The notes under the pieces were generated by a model. The model saw only the letters and a program-made list of their open reading frames with translations, made no database searches and had not been told where the DNA came from. From an uncultured bacterium (GTDB taxonomy: Bacteria > Myxococcota_A > UBA9042 > PHBI01): DNA of 50,194 nucleotides. Both the position numbers and the translations under genes were made by a program. Each line of letters begins with the position of its first letter. Position 1 is the stretch's first letter. Below, one piece after another: positions 8,801 to 15,600 of the stretch. The DNA lies in assembly GCA_938040325.1 (NCBI GenBank), contig CALHXW010000208.1, forward strand, positions 1 to 50,194, in the 5' to 3' direction.

Positions 8801-10667
8801 CGGTTGCAGCGTCGACGGCAGCAACAACGTCACCTACACCGCAGGTGCCTCGACCGGGACCGACAGCTGCTTCATCGAGGTCTGCGAGGTCTGCAACGGC
8901 GGCGACGTCTGCGCCACCACCGAGCTGAGCATCACGATCGTCGAGTGCGTTGCGAGCACAGACTGCTCCGGCGGGACCCCGGTCTGCGATACCGCGACCA
9001 ACACCTGCAAAGAGTGCGTCGCTAGCAGTGACTGCTCCGGCGCGACCCCAGTCTGCGACACCGGCAACGACATCTGCGTTGCCTGCCTCGGCAACAGCGA
9101 CTGCTCAGGGGCGACCCCCATCTGCGATGTCGCCAATGACGCATGCGTGGCGTGCCTGGCAAACTCTGACTGCTCGGGCGCGACGCCGCTCTGTGACGTC
9201 GCCAGCGACGCCTGCGTCGAGTGCCTCGGCGACAGCGACTGCTCCAGCGGCGTGTGCAACCTGTCCACCAACGCGTGCTCGGCGGCGAGCTGCAGCGACA
9301 ACGTCATGAATGGCGACGAGACCGCCACCGACTGCGGTGGTTCTTGCCCGACAGGCTGTGCGACGGGTGAAGCCTGCGCGATTGGCGGCGACTGCGACAG
9401 CGGCGTGTGCGACGGCGTGACCATGCAGTGCAGCGCGCCGACCTGCACCGACAGCACCACCAACGGTGACGAGACCGACGTGGACTGTGGCGGCTCCTGC
9501 CCGAACGCGTGCGGTACCGGTGACACCTGTGGCGCGGCGGCCGACTGCATGAGCGGCGTCTGCGACGGCGTGACCATGCAGTGCAGCGCCGCGACCTGCA
9601 CCGACAGCACCACCAACGGCGATGAGACCGACGTCGACTGTGGCGGCTCCTGCCCGAACGCTTGCGGCACCGGTGACACCTGTGCGGTCGCTGGCGACTG
9701 CGTCAGTGGCGTTTGCGATGGCGTGACGATGCAGTGCAGCGCGGCAAGCTGCACCGACAGCACCACCAACGGCGACGAGACCGACGTGGACTGCGGAGGC
9801 TCCTGCCCGAACGCCTGCGGCACCGGCGATACCTGCGCGGTCGCTGCAGACTGCGTCAGTGGCGTCTGCGATGGGGTCACGATGCAGTGCAACGCGGCAA
9901 CCTGCACCGACGGCACCATGAACGGTGATGAGACCGACGTGGACTGCGGCGGCTCGTGCCCGAACGGCTGCGGCACCGGCGAGGCCTGTGGCGCGGCGAG
10001 CGACTGCGACAGCGGCAACTGCGACGTTGGCGGCACCGACACGTGCGTCGCGGCAACGTGCAGCGACGGCATCATGAACGGCGACGAGACCGGAATCGAC
10101 TGCGGCGGCACCAGCTGCCTCAGCTGCGACGGCGACACGTGTGCGCTCGGCACCGACTGCGCGAGCGGGGTCTGCGACCCGGCCTTGTTGACCTGCAGCG
10201 TTGCAACCTGCACCGACACGACCGCCAATGGCGACGAGACGGATGTGGACTGCGGCGGCTCCTGCCCCGATACCTGCGCCGACGGCCTCGCCTGTGCGGC
10301 TGCAAGCGACTGCGAGAGTGGCGTCTGCGATGTCGGCGGCACGGACACCTGCACCGCTCCGACCTGCAGCGATGGCGTCATGAACGGCGACGAGACCGGC
10401 GTCGACTGCGGCGGCACGAGCTGCGGTGGGTGCGATGGCGACACCTGCACGATGAACACCGAGTGCGTCAGTGGCGTCTGCGATACGGGTGGCACGATGA
10501 CCTGCTCAGCGGCGACCTGCACGGACACGACTCAGAATGGCGACGAGACCGACGTTGACTGCGGCGGCTCCTGCCCTGATGGGTGCGACACCGGCGAAGG
10601 CTGCACCGCCGACGCCGACTGCATGAGCGGCTCTTGCGACACGGGCGCGGGAACCTGCAACCCGTAG
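2895..10667 (+). CDS. Giant cysteine-rich lipoprotein: DUF4215/myxo_disulf-type repeats, disulfide-bearing Ig/cadherin-like super-repeats, 23-aa Cys repeats, 51-aa Cys repeats
   Basis: 2590-aa ORF; N-terminus MTRQCMYFGLVVAGAMSVTAC with lipobox VTAC; about 22 CGDGx...E.CDDGN...GDGC repeats; mid-region VTVTIN...TAVWN...VCEVCDGGNVCSTATL; C-terminal TNGDETDVDCGGSCP repeats. Confidence 0.9.
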   Translation: MTRQCMYFGLVVAGAMSVTACFAPESKQCGTDGPTCPAGWACTADNQHCINLEVTRCGDGNLDSGDGGVADNEQCDDGNLENHDGCNFDCTLPTCGDGLVDNDEVCDDGNTANGDGCAAGCNSTEVCGDFVVNDGAVGEECDEGGVDTATCNADCTEADCGDGKVNSANGEECDGGTLGGTIGTETASCNADCTESVCGDAKLNTEAGEQCDLGLFCANGDSCSGDDEGTCADGSLCINRDHPCCSSDCQNSRCGNGIVEAACGDDPDDVSEVCDDGQHCYDLSSCTTDSDCAGACPAGAPGDCDTNCRTRNRTGCSADCRSEERCGDGYVNDYPHSVVSLRTTCFPPGPDCPFPANLVVGAEFQGVEACDDGNTVDGDGCSADCLSDEELNTCGDGYLNDYPPLDELCDDGNNNADDGCAADCGSTEDCGNEVVDPGEECDDGALNGTSLSVSGCSVSCTFVECNNGRKDPGEACDEAILDDDGVLITPNLDTSRCTADCLCNVCGDEKVNNSGESSMDCPGPQTRFEECDDGGVDTATCNRDCTGALCGDGIVNFAAGEVCDNGPGTVTGETAESADCNIDCTQRFCGDGKLNVSGGEICDDGNNTPGDGCGASCLSREVCGDGIVNPYQVTLFDGTTRPREVCDDGSFCDDGTTACTDATDCAGIGDESCAPRDGTGCSADCQSNEICGDAYLNFNETCDDGNTVATDGCDANCILTPGWSCPTLGGPCDEVCGDGLVVGLEGCDDDGLVNGDGCTDNCRIEPGWDCPTAAGVGGACTPICGDLLVRLGETCDDGNVLPLDGCDDTCTIEVGWSCPDTVDAFGGPCVANCGDGDIFANEECDDNNLNDGDGCDSSCRIEDGWDCTSGTCVTVCGDGFVRGLEACDDGNLMINDGCDDQCEREPGFECPDGTVLVGGAGGICDSTCGDGLVRSLEACDDANTVAGDGCDSGCKVESGWSCEVIALSNDPSLCTPDCGDSLIRGVETCDDGNTDPNDGCDASCAAETGWICPTAFATGGACVEDCGDGMMVGAEACDDANANSDNADCTSTCAVATCTDGLVHSTGSGSETDVDCGGSDCPSCANGQACLVNSDCMSNFCNPVGNVCQAVTPPVASDDMAFGIVTVGTVVIDVGGSSGLTDNDTDFDAASFEADTTSSCGATVATDAGLTTVTYTLPADPSQCATPYVDTFDYTVCSEFDDGICDTATVTVTINQLPILDDAFTCTPTGETRASLSVGMLYSDPDPDPDNISLVTATGGGGLATVDVTVATWAPNDRDLGQVYTVVIGACDDAAVTGCASATWTAVWNDPPTLVSFEGPTALTVLDGSTTQIPFGDIISTLGIEGVPAGGVALESVATVSPIATLGTCTIDTINEQIEYVAGAATGPDVCTVEVCEVCDGGNVCSTATLEFAIVNRVNAIDDSVIVIEGNPASGVLPIADLVSNDTTADIATYGLDSGATACGGTVTSDGTNVSYTAPADPSGCTTPYEDTFTYTVCTPGLPNECDDATVTIRINRHPELADSLSCVAVGTANDMLDLASGFTDPDGDMIDAMSIETVSTSDGAASTVGTVVTWTPTNPATAGSYVIALEACDDATTEAACDTASWTAIWNDAPTLNTFTQPNEIELLAGTMATLNFSDIIASFGTTSVAAGSELASFTIDTPATTGTCAVDLGSEIVTYMAAGTAGTDSCVVEVCEVCAMQPVCSTTQLDFNIVNGVVANSDAFVVVDGNPTNNSFPISTLLSNDSNFDTESFALTGATTGCGASISIVSTNVRYTEPSNPSSCSYMDSFTYEICNDVVPTDCTTATVSVRINRPPAVADEAVCLPTGTASASVDVTSLFSDPESDGLDSASIDPSSNDAGTASVAGTVVTWTPTNTALEETYVINIEACDDLTSNALCDTGTWTVAYNAPATLGSFTGANARTVALSTSTQVTAADLIIASDTLDTVLVSDASGGTYAATATTASGGCSVDGSNNVTYTAGASTGTDSCFIEVCEVCNGGDVCATTELSITIVECVASTDCSGGTPVCDTATNTCKECVASSDCSGATPVCDTGNDICVACLGNSDCSGATPICDVANDACVACLANSDCSGATPLCDVASDACVECLGDSDCSSGVCNLSTNACSAASCSDNVMNGDETATDCGGSCPTGCATGEACAIGGDCDSGVCDGVTMQCSAPTCTDSTTNGDETDVDCGGSCPNACGTGDTCGAAADCMSGVCDGVTMQCSAATCTDSTTNGDETDVDCGGSCPNACGTGDTCAVAGDCVSGVCDGVTMQCSAASCTDSTTNGDETDVDCGGSCPNACGTGDTCAVAADCVSGVCDGVTMQCNAATCTDGTMNGDETDVDCGGSCPNGCGTGEACGAASDCDSGNCDVGGTDTCVAATCSDGIMNGDETGIDCGGTSCLSCDGDTCALGTDCASGVCDPALLTCSVATCTDTTANGDETDVDCGGSCPDTCADGLACAAASDCESGVCDVGGTDTCTAPTCSDGVMNGDETGVDCGGTSCGGCDGDTCTMNTECVSGVCDTGGTMTCSAATCTDTTQNGDETDVDCGGSCPDGCDTGEGCTADADCMSGSCDTGAGTCNP
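3064..6060 (+). repeat. DUF4215/myxo_disulf-like repeat block (about 22 imperfect units)
   Basis: Repeated CGDGxxxxxExCDDGNxxxGDGCxxxCxxExGWxC in translation of 2895..10667. Confidence 0.8.
6230..8943 (+). repeat. Three ~900-bp super-repeats, each made of three Ig/cadherin-like domains with Cys pairs
   Basis: gaggtctgcgaggt.tgc (EVCEVC) anchors at 7074, 7977 and 8877 (spacing 903 and 900 bp); preceding TWTAVWN/SWTAIWN/TWTVAYN and TVTVTIN/TVTIRIN/TVSVRIN motifs recur in the same order. Confidence 0.8.
8944..9288 (+). repeat. Five ~69-bp (23-aa) Cys-rich repeats
   Basis: CVASTDCSGGTPVCDTATNTCKE / CVASSDCSGATPVCDTGNDICVA / CLGNSDCSGATPICDVANDACVA / CLANSDCSGATPLCDVASDACVE / CLGDSDCSSGVCNLSTNAC. 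Confidence 0.85.
9289..10664 (+). repeat. Nine ~153-bp (51-aa) tandem Cys-rich repeats
   Basis: gagac(c/g) anchors of the NGDETDVDCGG motif at 9318, 9471, 9624, 9777, 9930, 10086, 10236, 10392 and 10545 (spacing 150-156 bp); units in 9420-9930 are nearly identical at nucleotide level. Confidence 0.9.
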
Positions 10668-10686
10668 CGCAGTCTCGCTCGCTCTA

Positions 10687-10731
10687 AAACGGACAACGCC
10701 GTCACATTGGATGTGACGGCGTTGTGCGTTT
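10687..10731. terminator. Bidirectional hairpin terminator between convergent transcription units
   Basis: Perfect 14-bp inverted repeat acaacgccgtcaca / ttgga / tgtgacggcgttgt, extended by aaacg...cgttt after one mismatch; A-rich on one side and T-rich on the other; lies between stop codons at 10667 (+) and 10760 (-). Confidence 0.8.
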
Positions 10732-10759
10732 CCACTCCGCTGGCTGCGGCCGGCCGCCT

Positions 10760-12421
10760 CTACCAGGGGCAGAGCGGATGTTCCGCGCAGTCGGGACAGT
10801 TGCAGCCTTCGAGGTAGGGGTCGCACACCCCGTCGTCCACGCAGTTGGTGGTCGCCCCGCAGTAACCATCGGTTTCGCAGTCGGCGCAGACGCAGTCTTC
10901 TTGGCCGCTGCAGATGTTGTCATCGACGCAGCCGCGGCACTCGCAGGGATCGTCGGTGCTCGTGCAGGCGAACTGGTCGGGCATGGAGTTGCCACACATG
11001 AGGTTGGACGTCGCTGGCGGCGTACACACGCCCGCGATGCACGCCGCCTCACAGTCGTTGTTGTTGGCGCAGCCCTGGCCGACGTCGCAGATCCCGCAGT
11101 TGCCGCCGCAGTCGACATCGGTCTCGCTGCCGTTGGTGATCCCGTCATCGCATGATGGCAAGACCGCGCAGATGCCGTCGATGCAGACCGCGTCGCCGCA
11201 GTCGCCGTTGCTGCTGCACTCCTTGCCGAGCCCGCATGCGCCGCACTCGCCGCCGCAGTCCACGTCGGTCTCGGTCCCGTTCATGGCCCCGTCGTCACAG
11301 CTCGGCGCCACAAAGCACGCACCGCTGGCACAGACACCCCCGAGGCAGTCGGAAGACTCGACGCAGCTCTGGCCTGCGTCGCATGGCTCGCACACGCCGC
11401 CGCAGTCGACGTCGGTCTCCAAGCCGTTCTGTAGACCGTCGCCACACGTCGACGACAGGCTCGCACAGACACCGTCCGGGCCGCAGAAGCCGCTCGCGCA
11501 GTCGGTCTCCGTGTTGCAGCTTCGCCCGTTGGCGCAGGAGTCGCATCCGCTGCCGCAGTCCACATCGGACTCGTCGCCGTCTTGGACGCCGTTGTCGCAG
11601 CTCGCCTCGGGCCAGCACGTGCCGTCTTCGCAGAGGTCCGACACGCAGTCCTGGTCGCCTTCGCACGATGAGAAGCCAGCACATGGCGGGCACGTGCTGC
11701 CCCCGCAGTCGATGTCGGACTCGCCGCCGTTGCGCACACCGTCCGAGCAGCTAGGCTCACCGGCGCACTCGGTCGGGCAGGGACCGCCGCAGTCAATGCC
11801 GCCCTCGTCGCCGTTCTGCACGCCGTCGTTGCAGCTAGCTTCGGCGCAGGTCTCGTTGCAGACCTCACCACAGTCGACGCCTTCTTCCTCGCCATTCTCA
11901 ATGCCGTCAAAGCAGGTCGCTGTGACGACGTCGCACGGCGAGTCACAGGCCGATCCGCAGTCAACGCCTTCCTCCTCGCCGTTCTGGATACCGTCCTCAC
12001 ACGTGGGTGGCACCTCGCTGCAGGTGTCTTCGCAGCTTCCGCCGCAGTCGACTCCGAGCTCGTCGCCGTTGGCGATGCCATCGCTACACGTCGGGGCAGC
12101 GCCAGGGTCGGGCGCCGCACACACCGTCACGCACGGCCCGTTGCAGTCTACGCCCTGCTCGGTGCCGTTCTGAACACCGTCGCTACATGTCGGGACAGCA
12201 CAGACACCCCCACCGCACACGCCGCTGCGGCACTCCCCGCCTGTTGCACAGGACTCGCCATCGCAGACGCCGCACGTGCCGCCGCAGTCGACCTGAGTCT
12301 CCCCAGGGTCGAGCGCGCCGTTGTTGCACGGCGGCAGGTTGGCGTTGCCGCCGCTGCCGAAGCAGGCCGGTGTGAGGGCCAGTGCGGCAAACAAGGCCAG
12401 ACGTTGAGTGGTGCTGAGCAT
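10760..12421 (-). CDS. Cysteine-rich lipoprotein with eleven DGxxNGxExxVDCGG repeats
   Basis: Start placed at MLSTTQRLALFAALALTPACFGSGG (ATG at 12421 preceded by AGGAGAAGACCGTC) rather than the track start at 12466; lipobox-like TPAC; 11 repeat units. Confidence 0.85.
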   Translation of the reverse strand: MLSTTQRLALFAALALTPACFGSGGNANLPPCNNGALDPGETQVDCGGTCGVCDGESCATGGECRSGVCGGGVCAVPTCSDGVQNGTEQGVDCNGPCVTVCAAPDPGAAPTCSDGIANGDELGVDCGGSCEDTCSEVPPTCEDGIQNGEEEGVDCGSACDSPCDVVTATCFDGIENGEEEGVDCGEVCNETCAEASCNDGVQNGDEGGIDCGGPCPTECAGEPSCSDGVRNGGESDIDCGGSTCPPCAGFSSCEGDQDCVSDLCEDGTCWPEASCDNGVQDGDESDVDCGSGCDSCANGRSCNTETDCASGFCGPDGVCASLSSTCGDGLQNGLETDVDCGGVCEPCDAGQSCVESSDCLGGVCASGACFVAPSCDDGAMNGTETDVDCGGECGACGLGKECSSNGDCGDAVCIDGICAVLPSCDDGITNGSETDVDCGGNCGICDVGQGCANNNDCEAACIAGVCTPPATSNLMCGNSMPDQFACTSTDDPCECRGCVDDNICSGQEDCVCADCETDGYCGATTNCVDDGVCDPYLEGCNCPDCAEHPLCPW

Positions 12422-12532
12422 GACGGTCTTCTCCTGTGTGGACAGTTCAGACACACCAGAGCGCACCCGTCAGGGCACCGCGAGTTCGTTGGGGTCGCGC
12501 ACGGCAAGCCGCTGCCGTCAAAGGACAAAGGC

Positions 12533-12622
12533 TCAACCCGCGAGGCGACGCCTCAGCAGAACAATGCCCGCGCCCAACCACCACAGCAACGCCGCGCCGC
12601 CGGTACCGCCGCGGCAGGCCCC
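12533..12622 (-). other. MYXO-CTERM-like C-terminal sorting signal
   Basis: KGGACRGGTGGAALLWWLGAGIVLLRRRLAG: single Cys in a Gly-rich stretch, hydrophobic helix, terminal Arg cluster. Confidence 0.65.
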
Positions 12623-15600
12623 ACCTTTGGTCAGCACGCCGTCATCGGCTCCTGGGTTCTCAGTGCACGCGTCACCGATGCCGTCGCCGTCGCTGTCGGC
12701 TTGACCCGGATTCGGGACCTGCTGGCAGTTGTCGATGCTGTCAATCACGCCGTCGTCATCGCTGTCGGTCTCGAGGGCGTCGCACACCCCGCTGTCATCC
12801 GCATCGACCGGCACCGAGTCCGCGTCTGTGGGGTCAGACGCGCACGCCAGCTCGTCGGTGTCGCTGTAGCCGTCGTCGTCGTCGTCGTCGTCGGTTCCGT
12901 CGCACTCGCCGTCGCCGTCGGTGTCGACGGGCGTGCTGCTCGCGTCCAGTGGATCGGTCGAGCAGCTGCGCTCCTTCCCGTCTGGGGCGCCGTCGCCATC
13001 GGTGTCGTCGTCGTTGTCGTCGCAGATACCGTCGCCGTCGAGGTCGAGCTGCAGCGTGTCTGGGTTGGACGCCGGGTCGTCGGGATCGCTCCCGCAGGCA
13101 ACCTCCGGGTCGTTGTTGAACCCGTCGCCGTCGCGGTCAGGGTCCTCGCCATCGGGGATGCCGTCGCCGTCCTGGTCGGGCAAGCATCCGCTCTCTCCAC
13201 ACACCCAGCCATCCTCGACCGCACAGTCGCCGTCGCAGCCGTCGCCGCCCAAGAGGTTGCCGTCATCGCACGCTTCGTCGCCTTCGAGGATGCCGTCGCC
13301 GCACACCGACACGCATTCGCCGTCGTCGTCCTCAACCCCGCTCGGGCACACGCACTGGTAGGAGCCAAAGAGGTTGTCGCACTCTCGCTCGTCGGGGCAA
13401 TCCGCCATGCCGTTTTCGCACTCGTCGATGTCGTTGCACTTTTCACCCAGCGCCGCCGTCCCTTCCGGGCAGCTGCAGGTGTAGCCGCCGGGGGTGTTGT
13501 TGCACAGGGCCCCCGGGCCGCAGCTGGCCGTGCCGTCGTCGCACTCGTCGATGTCTTCGCACTCGACGCCGTCGCCCAGGAATCCGTCGAGACACGTGCA
13601 GCTGAACCCGCCCTCTGTGTTGTCGCACACGGCATGTTCGTGACAGTCATCAAGCTCCTCAGCGCACTCGTTGACGTCGTCGCACTCAACGCCATCGCCG
13701 ACGGTGCCGTCGGGACAGGTGCACTCGAACGCGCCGTCGGTGTTCTCACACGCGGCGATCTCGCTGCAGTCGTCGGTTTCGTCTGCGCACTCGTCGATGT
13801 CGTCACAGACCTCGCCGTCGCCAACGTACCCGTCGGGGCACGCACAGTCGTAGCCGCCAGGGGTGTTCGTGCAGACGGCGACCTCGGCACAGGCGTCGCT
13901 TTCCTCGTCGCACTCATCGATGTCGTCGCAGCTCTCGCCGTCGCCGACAAAGCCCTCGAGGCAGACACACAAGAAGCCACCGACGGTGTTCAGGCAGCTC
14001 GCGTGCTCTGCGCAGCCAGCGGTCCCAGCGAGGCACTCGTCGACATCGTCGCAGGTCTCACCGTCACCGACAAAGCCATCGAGGCAGACACATAGATAGC
14101 CGCCCATGGTGTTGTCACAGCTCGCGTCCGCTGCACATGTGGCGCTGCCTGCGTCGCACTCGTCGATGTCGTCACAGTCAAAGCCGTCCCCTGCATAGCC
14201 CGGTGGACACGCGCAGTCGTAGCCGCCGGAGGTGTTGCTGCACACGGCCAGCGGATCACACGCGCTGGTGCCGCCGCTGCACTCATCGATGTCGTCGCAG
14301 TCTACGCCATCCCCGGCGTACCCCTCGACGCAATCACAGTCGAACCCGCCCGGCGTGTTGGTGCAAAGCGCGTTCTCACCGCACCCGGCCGTTCCGTCCT
14401 CGCACTCATCGATGTCCTCGCAGGTTCCGTTGGGCAACTCGATGAAGCCATCTGGGCAGCCGCAGAGGTAGGCGCCGGGCGTGTTGGTGCACACCGTGCC
14501 GGTGGGGCAGGGCGCTGGGTCCTCAGCACACTCGTCAATGTCGTCGCACACGGTGCCGTCGCCGGTGTAGCCCTCGGGGCAGTCACAGTCGTATCCGCCT
14601 GGGGTGTTGGTGCACAGCGCCAGCGCGTCGCAGTCGTCGCTCTCGTCGTCGCACTCGTCGATATCGGCACACGTCACGCCGTCGCCGACGTATCCCGGTG
14701 GGCAGTCGCACTCGAAGCCGCCGACCGTGTTGCTACAGACGGCCACGGCATCACAGCCCGCAGCGGCTGCACCGTCTTCACACTCGTCCACGTCCTCGCA
14801 CGTCTCGCCGTCACCCGCGTAACCTGGTGGGCAGGCGCAGTCGTGGCCACCGACGGTGTTGGTGCAGGTCGCGACCGCAGCGCACTGGTGGCTGCCTTCA
14901 GCGCACTCGTCGACGTCATCGCAGTCGACGCCGTCGCCGACGTAGCCGATGGGGCAGATGCACTCGAAGCCACCCGGCAGGTTTGAGCACAGCGCGACGG
15001 CATCGCAGCCGACGGCGAGGGCCCCGTCGACACACTCGTCGACGTCTGTGCCGCAGTCGTCGCCGGTCCACTCGGGCTCGCACTCGCAACCCGCGTCGCC
15101 GCACACACCCTTGCCGCTGCAGGTGGTCTCGGCGTCGCACGCAACGCAGTCTGGGTAGCCGACAAACCCCTCCGCGCACACGTCGCAGTCGGCCCCGTCG
15201 AAGCCTGCCTCACAGTCGCAGGCTCCCAGTGCGTCGCAGCTGCCATTGCCGTGGCAGGTGACGGCATCCGTGCAGGGGCGCACGCAGTCCGCGCCATCGA
15301 GCTCGGTCCCAGGCACGCAGCCGCACGACCCCGTGTTGATGTCGCACGCCTGGTTGGGCGCACACTCGACCGGGACGTTGCTGCAGCTTCCGTCGGTGGG
15401 GTCGCAGGTGTCGGTGGTGCACAGGTTGGTGTCGTTGCAGGACACCTCGGCGCACTCGCACGCGTCGCCTTGGCCGTCTTCGTCGGTGTCGAGCTGGTCG
15501 GGGTCGGGGACGGTCGGGCAGACGTCGTCGTCGTCGGGCACGTCGTCGCCGTCGTCGTCGGGGTCGCAGGCGTCGCCGAGGCCGTCCTCATCGGTGTCGA

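Noticed and set aside
8834-10528. 564-aa antisense ORF with repeated QEPPQSTSVSSP
   Set aside because: Repetitiveness is a mirror of the 153-bp coding repeats on the + strand; no independent RBS, signal or domain.
8944-10664. Regularly spaced repeats that could suggest a CRISPR array
   Set aside because: Units are 69 and 150-156 bp, in frame and coding, with no unique spacers between short conserved repeats and no cas genes.
10914-12173. 419-aa (+) ORF with PPQSTSVSxP repeats
   Set aside because: Mirror image of the (-) Cys-rich repeats; no coding evidence of its own.
10760-12466. Upstream start for the 568-aa ORF (MRSGVSELSTQEKTV...)
   Set aside because: The internal ATG at 12421 has an AGGAG SD and begins a clean signal peptide; the longer N-terminus would disrupt it.
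12404-14095. 563-aa (+) ORF rich in VVAVAVGV
   Set aside because: Antisense shadow of the EGF/TSP3 coding region (Asp-codon GAC gives GTC on the other strand).
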